Origin: Paracoccus aerodenitrificans
GTDB lineage: Bacteria; Pseudomonadota; Alphaproteobacteria; Rhodobacterales; Rhodobacteraceae
DNA length: 64,000 bases
Assembly: GCF_027913215.1 (NCBI RefSeq)
Contig: NZ_CP115784.1
Span: forward strand, 434,001 to 498,000
Direction of reading: 5' to 3'
Shown here: positions 17,468 to 26,689 of the stretch, piece by piece
Layout of the letters: each line of letters starts with the position of its first letter
Numbering within the stretch: position 1 is the stretch's first letter
The notes under the pieces: generated by a model
The model's input: only the letters and a program-made list of their open reading frames with translations
Database searches by the model: none
Told to the model about the DNA's origin: nothing
Translations under genes and position numbers: made by a program

Positions 17468-17758
17468 GCGCGAAGCGGAAGTCGCAATAGCGATCTGGCC
17501 TGCGTAGAATAAAAATTTCGTTGGGGGGTGCTGCCGACGTTGGAGAGGTTACCCTGCTGTATTACAGCACGGATAATAAGGTGGACCCGTTCATTCCAAA
17601 CTGCCGGGAACTCATACCGGGATGCACCGCAAGCGACGCGCCGGGATATACCCGGACCGGAGGGCGGAGAGGTGATCACGCCGCAGCCGGTGCGCTGAGG
17701 GTTCATTGACCGGTCGGGCCAACGCGCCTAATGCTGGCGCAAAGGCAAAGGGATCGGC
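17468..17758. other. Intergenic region upstream of trkA with a palindrome inside a possible promoter
   Basis: No convincing gene lies here; a 62-codon open frame (17521-17709) has no recognisable features. The palindrome TGCTGTATTACAGCA is at 17555-17569. It sits exactly in the 17-bp spacer between TTACCC (17549-17554) and GATAAT (17572-17577), which could be a weak promoter for a long trkA leader. This is pattern-based only. Confidence 0.3.
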
Positions 17759-19138
17759 ATGAAGATCATCATATGCGGGGCGGGACAGGTCGGCTGGCAG
17801 ATCGCGCGGCATTTGTCGGGCGAGCGCAACGATGTCACCGTCATCGACAATAATGGCGAACTTGTCCGCCGTGCGACGGAATCGCTGGATGTTCAGGGCG
17901 TCGAGGGGTTTGCCAGTCATCCCGACGTTCTGGACCGGGCAGGCGCACGCGATGCCGATCTGCTGATCGCGGCGACCTATTCCGATGAGGTGAATATGGT
18001 CACCTGTCAGGTCGCGCATTCGGTGTTTCGCGTGCCGCGCAAGATCGCGCGGCTGCGCAGCTCGGCCTATCTGGATGCGATTTATTCGGATCTCTATCGC
18101 ACCGATCACCTTCCCATCGACGTGGTTATCAGCCCCGAACGCGAGGTCGCCGAGGCGGCGCTTGCCCGGCTGCGTGCGCCCTCGACCTTCGAGGCAGAGG
18201 ATTTTCTGGACGGCAGGGTCCGGCTGCTGGGTCTGGTTCTGGATGATGACTGCCCGGTGCTGAACACGCCTCTGAGGCAGTTGAACGACCTGTTTTCCAG
18301 CTTGCGGGCCATCGTGGCGGGTGTCAGGCGCGAAGGGCGTCTGTTCGCGCCCGAGGCGAATGACCAGCTTTTCGAGGGCGACCAGATCTATATTTTCTCG
18401 GATCGCGACGATGTCGAACGCACGCTTGAGATTTTCGGCAAGGAAACCATGCGCCCCGAGCGCGTTGTCATTATCGGCGGCGGCAATGTCGGGCTGACCG
18501 TGGCGCGGTCTCTGGAAACCGGAAAGCACCGGGTGCGCACCAAGATCATCGAAAGCAATCGCGAACGAGCCGAGGTCGCCGCGGATGTTCTTGAACGCAC
18601 GATTGTGCTTCACGGCGACGGGCTGTCCTCGGAACTGCTGGAGGAAGCCGCGATCAGCCGGGCCGATGCGGTGCTGACGCTGACCCATGACGACAAGGTC
18701 AATATTCTTGCTGCGGTCCGGGCCAAACAGGCGGGGGCAAAGCTGGTGGTCAGCCTTGTGAACGATCCGACGCTGGTGTCACTGATGGCACCGCTGGATA
18801 TCGACGCCTATATCAACCCGCGCTCGACCACCGTTTCAACGATCCTGCGCCATGTCCGGCATGGCCGTGTGCGCGATATCTATTCCATTGGCGATGCCGA
18901 AGCCGAGGTGATCGAGGCACAGATCCTGCCGACCTCGTCCATGTCCGGCAAGATCATCCGCGATATCGACCTGCCCGAGGGTGCGTTGATCGGCATGGTC
19001 ATGAAGGACGACAACAGGATCGTGAAACCCAACCCCGAAACCCGTATCGAAGAGGGCGACATTGTCTGCATCTTTGCCCTGACCGCCGATGTGCCAGAGG
19101 TCGAACGGCTGTTGCAGGTCGCGATTGATTTCTTCTGA
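17759..19138 (+). CDS. trkA: Trk system potassium uptake regulator TrkA
   Basis: 459 aa, peripheral NAD-binding subunit of the Trk potassium channel. It contains two tandem RCK units: GAGQVGWQIARHLSGE with a downstream acidic residue at the N-terminus, and GGGNVGLTVARSLE near residue 240, each followed by a TrkA-C domain (for example EAEVIEAQILPTSSMSGK). Length is standard. The stop overlaps the trkH start by one base (TGATG), so subunits are translationally coupled. Confidence 0.96.
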   Translation: MKIIICGAGQVGWQIARHLSGERNDVTVIDNNGELVRRATESLDVQGVEGFASHPDVLDRAGARDADLLIAATYSDEVNMVTCQVAHSVFRVPRKIARLRSSAYLDAIYSDLYRTDHLPIDVVISPEREVAEAALARLRAPSTFEAEDFLDGRVRLLGLVLDDDCPVLNTPLRQLNDLFSSLRAIVAGVRREGRLFAPEANDQLFEGDQIYIFSDRDDVERTLEIFGKETMRPERVVIIGGGNVGLTVARSLETGKHRVRTKIIESNRERAEVAADVLERTIVLHGDGLSSELLEEAAISRADAVLTLTHDDKVNILAAVRAKQAGAKLVVSLVNDPTLVSLMAPLDIDAYINPRSTTVSTILRHVRHGRVRDIYSIGDAEAEVIEAQILPTSSMSGKIIRDIDLPEGALIGMVMKDDNRIVKPNPETRIEEGDIVCIFALTADVPEVERLLQVAIDFF

Positions 19139-20766
19139 TGCAGAAGCTGAGCCGCCTGCCATTATTCGTCCTCGTGCTGGGTTTCGCCGGTGCGATGATG
19201 ATGATCCCCGCCGCGCATGCCGCCGCCAGCGGATTGGGTGATATCGCCGCGAATTTCCTGTTCAGCGGCATATTGCTGATCGTGCTGACGGCGCTTCTGG
19301 CGATTGCGGCCTCGGGGATGGCAACGCCGGGACCGCATGGTTTCTCGGTTCTGGCGACGATGCTGGGGGTGTTTGGTGTGTTGCCGCTGGCGCTTGGCAT
19401 CCCGCTGGCGATGTCGCTGCCCGATACCGGCCTGTTCAACGCCTGGTGGGAAATGGTCAGTTGCGTGACCACGACGGGAGCGACGCTTTATGCGGCTGAC
19501 ATGCTGGCCCCGCCTTTGCATCTCTGGCGGTCTCTGGTGGGATGGATGGGGGGGCTGTTCATTCTGGTCTCGGCCGTGTCCATTCTTGCCCCGCTAAAGG
19601 TCGGCGGGTTCGAGATCCTCAGCTCGCCCTATGGCCGCAATGAACGTTTCCAGCCGCTTCCCGAAAGTGCCGGAGGGCGCAGGCAGGCACCCGCCCATCT
19701 TGTCGATCCGACCCGAATAGCCACCCCCTCCGCTCGGTCGATCAGCGCATTCATGCAGGTTGGCCCGTATTATGCCGGCCTGACCTTGGTTTTATGGGTT
19801 GTCCTGCTGCTTGCCGGCGATCCCGGACTGATTGCTCTGAGCCGAGCGATGGGAACCCTTTCGACATCTGGGATTTCTCCGGTGGCGGGTGCGGTCGGAG
19901 GGCATTCGGGCATTATCGGTGAACTCACCGTGTTCCTGTTCCTGATGCTGGCGCTCTCTCGCCGGTTCTGGCCCGGGGGAAACCAGTTGAAGGCCTCGGA
20001 TTCGCTGTGGACCGATCCGGAAATCCGACTTGGTGCCGGGGTTGTGGTGCTGGTTGCCGCAATCCTCTTTGCCCGACATTTCTTCGCCACGATCGAGCAG
20101 GCCACGCAAGGTGCCGATATCACCACCGGGATTGTGATCAGCTTTCAGAATGCGGCTGTCGCGACCTGGGGAGGGTTGTTCAACGCTCTGTCATTCCTGA
20201 CAACAACCGGATGGAACTCGGTGGACTGGCAGGGTGCGCGCAACTGGTCGGGGCTGGAATCTCCGGGGCTGTTGCTGGCCGGGCTGGCGATCATGGGCGG
20301 TGGGGTTGCGACCACCGCGGGCGGGGTCAAGCTGCTGCGCGTCTATGCGCTTGGGCGTCAAAGTCAGCGGGAACTGGAACGCATCGTTCACGCCTCATCG
20401 ATCAGCGGAGGCGGGCGCATGGACCGCCGGATCCGCGGAGAGGGGGCTTATCTGGCGTTCATCTTCTTCATGCTTTTCGCAATTTCCATTGCCATGACGG
20501 TGCTGCTGGTCTCGATCCGGCAGATCGAATTCGAGACAGCTGTCATGCTCTCCGTCTCGGCGCTGACAAATACCGGCCCACTGGCCAACACCATCGCGCT
20601 TTCCCCCAGCTTCGAGTCAAGCGCGGGCATTGCCTCTAACCCGTGGGAGGGCTGGTCCGGTCTGGCGGCTCTGCCGAAAACCGTGCTGGCTGGGGCGATG
20701 ATCGTCGGCAGGCTGGAAACCCTTGCGATTCTTGCCCTGTTTTCACCGGAATTCTGGCGTCGCTGA
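19138..20766 (+). CDS. trkH: Trk system potassium uptake protein TrkH/TrkG family
   Basis: A 542-aa polytopic potassium channel subunit with about ten or more membrane helices. Selectivity-filter-like loops are visible as SCVTTTGATLYAAD, GTLSTSGISP, FLTTTGWNSVDW and ALTNTGPLA, the four imperfect repeats expected in TrkH. It has an unusual N-terminal hydrophobic extension of roughly 100 residues preceding the first filter. It is coupled to trkA. Confidence 0.94.
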   Translation: MQKLSRLPLFVLVLGFAGAMMMIPAAHAAASGLGDIAANFLFSGILLIVLTALLAIAASGMATPGPHGFSVLATMLGVFGVLPLALGIPLAMSLPDTGLFNAWWEMVSCVTTTGATLYAADMLAPPLHLWRSLVGWMGGLFILVSAVSILAPLKVGGFEILSSPYGRNERFQPLPESAGGRRQAPAHLVDPTRIATPSARSISAFMQVGPYYAGLTLVLWVVLLLAGDPGLIALSRAMGTLSTSGISPVAGAVGGHSGIIGELTVFLFLMLALSRRFWPGGNQLKASDSLWTDPEIRLGAGVVVLVAAILFARHFFATIEQATQGADITTGIVISFQNAAVATWGGLFNALSFLTTTGWNSVDWQGARNWSGLESPGLLLAGLAIMGGGVATTAGGVKLLRVYALGRQSQRELERIVHASSISGGGRMDRRIRGEGAYLAFIFFMLFAISIAMTVLLVSIRQIEFETAVMLSVSALTNTGPLANTIALSPSFESSAGIASNPWEGWSGLAALPKTVLAGAMIVGRLETLAILALFSPEFWRR

Positions 20767-20810
20767 GTCTCTGTTTCGCCACAGGGACTTGAATGCGAGG
20801 CTCTGCCCGC

Positions 20811-20839
20811 TTGTCATGAAATGATTCGTTTCCTAAATA
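20811..20839 (+). promoter_or_regulatory. Putative sigma-70-type promoter of hfq-hflX
   Basis: TTGTCA at 20811-20816 and TAAATA at 20834-20839 are separated by 17 bp, a good match to the housekeeping promoter consensus. Transcription would start about 20 nt before the hfq ATG at 20869. Confidence 0.55.
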
Positions 20840-20868
20840 TCGAAAAATAATCAGAACAGGGACCTAAC

Positions 20869-21102
20869 ATGGCCGCAGACAGACAAAATCTTCAGGACGC
20901 ATTCCTGAACCACGTTCGCAAAGCCAAGGTTCCGGTGACGATTTTTCTGATAAACGGCGTCAAACTTCAGGGCGTAATCACCTGGTTTGACAATTTTTGT
21001 GTGTTGCTGCGTCGCGACGGTCAATCCCAGCTTGTCTATAAACATGCGATTTCGACCATCATGCCGGGGGCACCGATCAGCCTTTACGAAGGTGACGACT
21101 GA
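20869..21102 (+). CDS. hfq: RNA chaperone Hfq
   Basis: 77 aa. It carries the Sm1 motif ([20 protein letters not shown]) and the Sm2 motif with [10 protein letters not shown], and the N-terminal [13 protein letters not shown] that lines the proximal RNA-binding face. It forms hexamers that pair small RNAs with mRNAs. A good promoter lies just upstream, and hflX follows with no gap, the standard hfq-hflX pair. Confidence 0.98.
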   Translation: MAADRQNLQDAFLNHVRKAKVPVTIFLINGVKLQGVITWFDNFCVLLRRDGQSQLVYKHAISTIMPGAPISLYEGDD

Positions 21103-22401
21103 TTGGCTGACGCCTATACCACCGAACGGGCGCCGACCCGCGCCTATGTGATCCACCCCGAGATTGACGGCGCCAGTGGCAACAGGCGGTCCCCTGAAAA
21201 TGCGCTGGAAGAGGCGGTTTCGCTGGCCGAAGCGCTGCCCGGAACCGTCATCATTGGCTCTCAGGTGGTGCGGCTGCGGAATCCCTCTCCGGGTCAGCTT
21301 TTCTCATCGGGCAAGCTGGAAGAAGTGGCCGGGACGCTGCGGGATAATGAGGCCGAACTTGTTCTGATCGACGGGCCGGTCACGCCGGTTCAGCAGCGCA
21401 ATCTGGAAAAGGCCTGGGACGTCAAGATCCTCGATCGGACCGGGCTTATTCTGGAGATCTTCGCCGACCGTGCGCGGACCCGTGAAGGTGTGCTTCAGGT
21501 CGAACTGGCTGCGCTCAGCTATCAGCGGACGCGGCTGGTGCGGGCATGGACCCATCTGGAACGTCAGCGGGGCGGGTTGGGATTTGTCGGCGGTCCGGGT
21601 GAAACCCAGATCGAGGCCGACCGCCGCGCCATCGACGAACAGATGACCCGGCTGCGCCGTCAGCTTGAGCGGGTGGTGAAGACACGCACGCTTCACCGGG
21701 CCTCGCGGGCCAAGGTGCCTTATCCGATTGTCGCGCTTGTAGGCTATACCAATGCCGGAAAATCGACCCTGTTCAATCGGTTGACCGGGGCCGAGGTGCT
21801 GGCCAAGGACATGCTTTTCGCCACGCTGGATCCGACCATGCGCTCGATCCGACTGCCCGGTGGGCGGCAGGTGATCCTCTCGGATACGGTGGGGTTCATC
21901 AGCGATCTGCCGCATGAACTGGTGGCGGCGTTCCGCGCTACGCTGGAAGAGGTGCTGGAGGCGGATCTGATCCTGCATGTGCGCGATATTTCCCATCCCG
22001 AGACCGAGGAGCAGGCTGCAGATGTCGCGGAAATCCTTGAATCTCTGGGCGTGGATGAGGATGTCGCGCTGATCGAGGTCTGGAACAAGATCGACGCATT
22101 ATCCGAGGCAACGCAGACGGCGCTTCGCCGCACCGACAGCCGGACCGAGGGGGTTCAGGCGATCAGTGCGCTGACCGGCGACGGGCTTGACGATCTGCTG
22201 GCCGGGATTGAGCACTCGCTGGAAACGGTTCTGTCCGAACCGCGCGAAGCTGCGGAACTGAGGCTGGATTTCAGCGATGGCCGCCGCCGTGCATGGCTGC
22301 ATGAGGCGGGTGTTGTCGAGCATGAAGAAGCCACTGAAGATGGTCATCGCATCCGGGTGAACTGGACCGCACGTCAGCGTGCTGCTTTCGAGGCGATCTA
22401 G
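21103..22401 (+). CDS. hflX: GTPase HflX
   Basis: A 432-aa ribosome-associated GTPase. The HflX N-terminal domain includes FSSGKLEEVAGTL; the glycine-rich linker is GGLGFVGGPGETQIE; the G domain shows G1 GYTNAGKSTLFN, G3 DTVGFISDLP and G4 NKID. The chosen start is a TTG directly after the hfq stop codon, with GAAGGTG inside the end of hfq as a possible ribosome-binding site. An internal ATG would remove conserved residues. Confidence 0.95.
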   Translation: MADAYTTERAPTRAYVIHPEIDGASGNRRSPENALEEAVSLAEALPGTVIIGSQVVRLRNPSPGQLFSSGKLEEVAGTLRDNEAELVLIDGPVTPVQQRNLEKAWDVKILDRTGLILEIFADRARTREGVLQVELAALSYQRTRLVRAWTHLERQRGGLGFVGGPGETQIEADRRAIDEQMTRLRRQLERVVKTRTLHRASRAKVPYPIVALVGYTNAGKSTLFNRLTGAEVLAKDMLFATLDPTMRSIRLPGGRQVILSDTVGFISDLPHELVAAFRATLEEVLEADLILHVRDISHPETEEQAADVAEILESLGVDEDVALIEVWNKIDALSEATQTALRRTDSRTEGVQAISALTGDGLDDLLAGIEHSLETVLSEPREAAELRLDFSDGRRRAWLHEAGVVEHEEATEDGHRIRVNWTARQRAAFEAI

Positions 22402-22419
22402 GCGCGGCTTCTGCCGGGC

Positions 22420-22447
22420 GTGCACCGGCTGTACACAGCTTGTACAC
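22420..22447 (+). repeat. Triple GTRCAC array with 11-bp period (copy 1)
   Basis: GTGCAC-CGGCT-GTACAC-AGCTT-GTACAC. Three hexamers are spaced at exactly 11 bp, one helical turn. A nearly identical array is at 59169-59196. This copy lies 18 bp after the hflX stop, between convergent genes. Confidence 0.6.
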
Positions 22448-22516
22448 CGCGCGTGATGACATCCGACAGCCGCCGGACAGCGTTACCGCGCAGGGAAATT
22501 CCGCGCGGCGATTATC

Positions 22517-22756
22517 TTACAAGTTGTTATGACTGTTCAGCAAATCGGCTGCCCGCACTGTCCGGCCGCCCGGCAAGCGGCACAGATCTGCGCGTCGTCC
22601 GCCAGAGACATTCGGAATGACCTCACCTCCGCTGCGCTGGCAATACAGAACGGACGGGGTGAGCGGTACGCTGGATGCTCCGCCCTGCTGTGACGAGGAT
22701 GATCCGCCGCAGGCAGCGAGAAGCAGTGGAAGCAGAAAGAGACCGGGATAACGCAC
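22517..22756 (-). CDS. Small DUF333-like lipoprotein
   Basis: 79 aa from a GTG that has AGGAG five bases upstream; this start gives a clean lipoprotein signal (VRYPGLFLLPLLLAAC) with lipobox LAAC. The mature part, after a Ser/Gln-rich linker, contains LYCQRSGGEV and ADLCRLPGGRTV, which match the two Cys/Gly clusters of DUF333 (putative haemolysin-type small lipoproteins). The usual acidic C-terminus (cEEWA) is replaced by a short Arg/Asn-rich end. No function is established for the family. Confidence 0.72.
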   Translation of the reverse strand: MRYPGLFLLPLLLAACGGSSSSQQGGASSVPLTPSVLYCQRSGGEVIPNVSGGRRADLCRLPGGRTVRAADLLNSHNNL

Positions 22757-22999
22757 ATTGGCTCCTATAGGTTGAGCTAATGGGCAGATATTCCGCCGAT
22801 GCGCTTCGTGACGCAAGTGCTTTCATGAACCGACAGGCTCCGGCAGGTGGTTGCGCCGAACTTCAGTGCAGCTTGCGGGCCGGAATGATGATGGCTGAAG
22901 GAGCGATGGGCAGGGATCGCTTGCCGTGGAGGTGAGGCTTATGGCTTGATGGTTAACGCTGATCCGGCATCGCGCGACCTGCCTGCCCTGTCCGATTTG

Positions 23000-23773
23000 T
23001 CATAATAACCCCTCAGCGCGAAAACTGACCTCGCGACCGGCACCGATGATCAGGTGATCGTGGATGGTGATGCCCATGACCTCGGCCCCGATGCGGATGC
23101 GATGTGTCATGTCGATATCGGCATCGGAGGGTGTCGGGTCCCCGGATGGGTGATTATGCACGAGGATCAGCGCCGAGGTCTGTAATTCAAGCGCCCGCCG
23201 CAGGATTTCACGCGGATAGACAGGGACGTGATCCACCGTGCCGCGGCCCTGAGCCTCATCCGCGATCAGGATATTCTTGCGGTCGAGGAAGAGGACGCGA
23301 AATTCCTCGACCCCTTCATGCGACATGGCGGTATGGCAGTAATCCAGCAGCGCATCCCAGCCAGACAAAACCGGGCGTTGCATCACCTTGCCACGCGCCA
23401 TGCGATGCGCCGCCGCACGGATGATCTTCAGTTCCGTCACCACAGCAGGGCCGGCCCCTTTCACCGCCGCAATTCGCGCGGGATCTGCCGAAAGGACGCG
23501 CGAAAAATCCCCGAAAGTTTCGATCAGCAGCCGCGCCAGAGGTTTGACATCCTGCCGGGGGATGGCGCGGAACAGCACCAGTTCCAGCAATTCGTAATCC
23601 GGCATCGACGTCGCGCCGCCTGCCATGAACCGTTCGCGCAGCCGCGCCCGGTGGTCGGCAATATAGGATGGCAGCCTGCCGCCCTGCCGTTCATCCGCTT
23701 TCCCGCCTGCCTCATCCCCTTCCGGGGAAAAAAGCGGCATCGGTGCTTCGTGGAATGCCTGATTCGCGCTCAT
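23000..23773 (-). CDS. radC: RadC family JAB/MPN domain protein
   Basis: 257 aa. A helix-hairpin-helix region (DYELLELVLF and VKGAGPAVVTELK) is followed by the JAMM metalloprotease-like domain with metal ligands in ILVHNHPSGDPTPSDADIDMT. Despite the name, a role in DNA repair has not been demonstrated for most members. An in-frame ATG 12 residues in (MPLFSPEG) is an alternative start. Confidence 0.94.
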   Translation of the reverse strand: MSANQAFHEAPMPLFSPEGDEAGGKADERQGGRLPSYIADHRARLRERFMAGGATSMPDYELLELVLFRAIPRQDVKPLARLLIETFGDFSRVLSADPARIAAVKGAGPAVVTELKIIRAAAHRMARGKVMQRPVLSGWDALLDYCHTAMSHEGVEEFRVLFLDRKNILIADEAQGRGTVDHVPVYPREILRRALELQTSALILVHNHPSGDPTPSDADIDMTHRIRIGAEVMGITIHDHLIIGAGREVSFRAEGLL

Positions 23774-23835
23774 GCAGTGAGACTGGCATGGAAATATTCA
23801 CCAAAAGTTTAACCTCACAGGAATGCAGGCGATTG

Positions 23836-23885
23836 CCGGGCCCGGGCAAGGCATAAGAATCCGGGCCCGGGCAAGGCATAAGAAT
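23836..23885. repeat. Perfect 25-bp tandem duplication
   Basis: Two identical adjacent copies (23836-23860 and 23861-23885) of a 25-bp unit starting CCGGGCCCGGGCAAGG and ending GCATAAGAAT. Each copy contains the palindrome CCGGGCCCGG. It lies in the 259-bp gap between the divergent radC and BMP genes. Confidence 0.85.
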
Positions 23886-24032
23886 TCTGCATCCGTGACG
23901 TGCTTTTTACAGGCCCCTGCACGATTGCCAGCAAAACATACGGCATAATCCGCCTTGACCCCCGACCCGGCTTTCGCCCTAAACTCGGGACCATTCGCGG
24001 GCAGATCCGCCCGCATGAAACAAGAGGTTGCC

Positions 24033-25022
24033 ATGACGGTGCAAAAAACCCTGTTCGCTTCGGCTGCTGCGATGGCGCTGATGGCGGGCGTCGCCTCGGC
24101 AGAGCCGGCGCTGATTTTCGATTTGGGAGGAAAATTCGACAAATCTTTCAACGAGGCGGCCTATAACGGCGCGAAGCGTTGGGTCGAGGAAACCGGCGGT
24201 TCCTATAAGGAACTGGAGATGCAGTCCGAAGCGCAGCGCGAGCAGGCCTTGCGGCGGCTGGCTCAGAGCGGCGCGAATCCGATCGTGATGACCGGCTTTG
24301 CCTTCGGTGAGGTGCTGAACCAGATCGCGCCGGATTATCCCGACACGAAATTCGTCATTATCGACACGGTGGTCGAACAGCCGAATGTGCAGTCGAACGT
24401 CTTCAATGAGGGCGAGGGGTCCTATCTGGCCGGGATCATGGCCGCGCAGGCCTCGGAATCCGGGACGGTCGGGTTCATCGGCGGGATGGATATTCCGCTG
24501 ATCCATAAATTCGAATGCGGCTATCGTCAGGGTTTTCTGGCGGCGCGGCCTGATGGCGAGGTGCTGATCAACTATACCGGGACAACTCCGGCTGCCTGGA
24601 ACGACCCGGTGAAGGGCGGCGAGCTGACCCGTGCGCAGATTTCGCAGGGTGCCGATGTGATCTATGCCGCTGCGGGCGGGACCGGGATCGGCGTGTTGCA
24701 GACCGCTGCCGATGAGGGCGTGCTGTCCATCGGTGTGGACAGCAACCAGAACCATCTGCATCCGGGGAAGGTGCTGACCTCGGTCGTCAAGAACGCGGAT
24801 GTCGCCGTCTATGACGCCTTTATCGCCGGTGAGGCGGTCGAGCCGGGCATCAAGGTCTGGGATGTGGCCTCGGAAGGGGTTGGCGTCGCGATGGACGAAA
24901 ACAATGCCGAACTGGTCACCGATGAGATGCAGGCTGCGGTGGACGAGGCCAGGGCGAAGATCACCTCGGGGGAAATCGAGGTGCATGATTACATGACCGA
25001 CAATACCTGCCCGGTCGACTGA
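24033..25022 (+). CDS. BMP family nucleoside ABC transporter substrate-binding protein
   Basis: 329 aa. The signal peptide is MTVQKTLFASAAAMALMAG to VASA, and AGAGG-like CAAGAGG lies 5 nt before this ATG; two further in-frame ATGs upstream are less suitable. The mature protein has the BMP/PnrA fold: LIFDLGGKFDKSFNEAAYNG, GFAFGEVLNQIAPDYPDTKF, GSYLAGIMAAQASE and GGMDIPLIHKFECGYRQG. In characterised systems it binds purine nucleosides. It leads an operon with the ATPase, two permeases and a purine-nucleoside phosphorylase, which supports nucleoside uptake. Confidence 0.94.
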   Translation: MTVQKTLFASAAAMALMAGVASAEPALIFDLGGKFDKSFNEAAYNGAKRWVEETGGSYKELEMQSEAQREQALRRLAQSGANPIVMTGFAFGEVLNQIAPDYPDTKFVIIDTVVEQPNVQSNVFNEGEGSYLAGIMAAQASESGTVGFIGGMDIPLIHKFECGYRQGFLAARPDGEVLINYTGTTPAAWNDPVKGGELTRAQISQGADVIYAAAGGTGIGVLQTAADEGVLSIGVDSNQNHLHPGKVLTSVVKNADVAVYDAFIAGEAVEPGIKVWDVASEGVGVAMDENNAELVTDEMQAAVDEARAKITSGEIEVHDYMTDNTCPVD

Positions 25023-26689
25023 TGCCGGCAGAGGCAAGACAGGACGGGGGGGCGGCTGCCGCCCCCCGATCCGCGCCACCGGCGATTGAGCTGCGTGGCG
25101 TTTCCAAGGCGTTCGGGCCGGTTCAGGCGAACAAGAATATTGATTTGACCGTCGCGAAGGGCTCGATCCACGGGATTATCGGGGAAAACGGTGCCGGGAA
25201 ATCGACGCTGATGTCGATCCTGTACGGTTTCTACAAGCCCGATAGCGGTGAGATCCGCATCAATGGCAAGTCCGTGCAGATCACCGATTCCATGACCGCG
25301 ATCCGTTCGGGTATCGGCATGGTGTTTCAGCATTTCAAGCTGGTGCGGAATTTCACCGTACTGGAGAATATCATCCTCGGGGCCGAGGATGGGCCGATGC
25401 TGCGGCCTTCTCTGGCGCGGGCGCGGACCCGGCTGCGCGAACTGGCCGAGGAATATGAATTGCAGGTCGATCCAGACGAGACGATCGAGGAACTCTCGGT
25501 CGGTCATCAGCAGCGGGTCGAGATCCTGAAGGCGCTTTATCGGCAGGCCGATATCCTGATCCTCGACGAACCGACCGGGGTGCTGACTCCGGCCGAGGCG
25601 GATCATCTGTTCCGCATCCTTCAGGGGCTGCGCGATGAGGGCAAGACGATCATTCTGATCACGCATAAACTGCGCGAGATCATGGAGATCACGGATACGG
25701 TATCCGTGATGCGGCGCGGTGAAATGGTTGCCAGTGTCCAGACCGCCGAAACCAGCCCCGAGGAGCTGGCCGAGCTGATGGTCGGGCGCAAGGTGCTGAT
25801 GGAGGTCGACAAGAGCCCGGCGCGGCCTGGCGACACGGTCTTGCAGGTCCGCAAGCTGCGGCTTGTGGATAATGACGGTGTAGAACGCATCCGCGGCATT
25901 GATTTTGACATTCGCGCGGGCGAAATCGTTGGCATTGCCGGTGTCAGCGGCAACGGGCAGACGCAGCTTCTGGAGTTGCTGGGCGGGTTCCCGGAGAAAG
26001 GCGCGAAGGTCAGCGGCGAAATTCTGATGAATGGGCAGTCTCTGGATCTGACGGGGACGAAGTCGGATGCCTCGACGCGGCGGGCGCGGGGGATTGGCCA
26101 TGTCCCCGAGGACAGGCAGGATGAGGGGCTCATCATGGATTTCGCGGCGTGGGAAAACGTCGCATTCGGCTATCACCATGCGCCGGAATACGGAAACGGG
26201 ATATTCATGGACCGGGTGGCCATTCGCAAGGATGCGGAAGGCAAGATCGAGCGCTTTGACGTGCGCCCGCCAAATCCCGATCTGGCGGCGCGGAATTTCT
26301 CGGGCGGGAATCAACAGAAGATCGTCGTCGCGCGGGAGGTCGAGCGGAATCCGGATCTGCTGCTGATCGGGCAGCCGACGCGCGGTGTCGATATCGGTGC
26401 GATCGAGTTCATCCATAAGCGCATCGTCGAGCTGCGCGATGCCGGCAAGGCGGTGCTGCTGGTCAGCGTCGAACTGGATGAGATCATGGCGCTCTCGGAC
26501 CGTGTCCTTGTGATGTTCGATGGCATGATCATGGGAGAGCGCAGCCCGGAAAACACCACTGCAGGTGAGTTGGGCCTGCTGATGGCCGGTGTGGCCGATA
26601 CCGAACATGCCGCTGCCGCGGAGGGCGTCCCGCCCGGGCATAAACATCCGGCGGATCACCCGGATGAGATCACCGCGCAACCCGAATGA
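25022..26689 (+). CDS. Nucleoside ABC transporter ATP-binding protein (two ABC domains)
   Basis: 555 aa with two fused ATPase domains, as in the NupA/RnsB type importers. The first has Walker A GENGAGKST and Walker B ILILDEPTGVLTP with signature LSVGHQQR; the second has GVSGNGQTQ in place of a canonical Walker A, signature FSGGNQQK and LLIGQPTRGVD. This degenerate second site is normal for sugar/nucleoside importers. Its ATG overlaps the stop of the binding-protein gene by one base. Confidence 0.95.
   Translation: MPAEARQDGGAAAAPRSAPPAIELRGVSKAFGPVQANKNIDLTVAKGSIHGIIGENGAGKSTLMSILYGFYKPDSGEIRINGKSVQITDSMTAIRSGIGMVFQHFKLVRNFTVLENIILGAEDGPMLRPSLARARTRLRELAEEYELQVDPDETIEELSVGHQQRVEILKALYRQADILILDEPTGVLTPAEADHLFRILQGLRDEGKTIILITHKLREIMEITDTVSVMRRGEMVASVQTAETSPEELAELMVGRKVLMEVDKSPARPGDTVLQVRKLRLVDNDGVERIRGIDFDIRAGEIVGIAGVSGNGQTQLLELLGGFPEKGAKVSGEILMNGQSLDLTGTKSDASTRRARGIGHVPEDRQDEGLIMDFAAWENVAFGYHHAPEYGNGIFMDRVAIRKDAEGKIERFDVRPPNPDLAARNFSGGNQQKIVVAREVERNPDLLLIGQPTRGVDIGAIEFIHKRIVELRDAGKAVLLVSVELDEIMALSDRVLVMFDGMIMGERSPENTTAGELGLLMAGVADTEHAAAAEGVPPGHKHPADHPDEITAQPE

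Noticed and set aside
17521..17709. 62-codon frame before trkA
   Set aside because: No domain, no signal and it overlaps a likely promoter/palindrome.
23836..23885. CRISPR array
   Set aside because: Only two directly adjacent copies with no spacers; a simple tandem duplication. No cas genes in the window.
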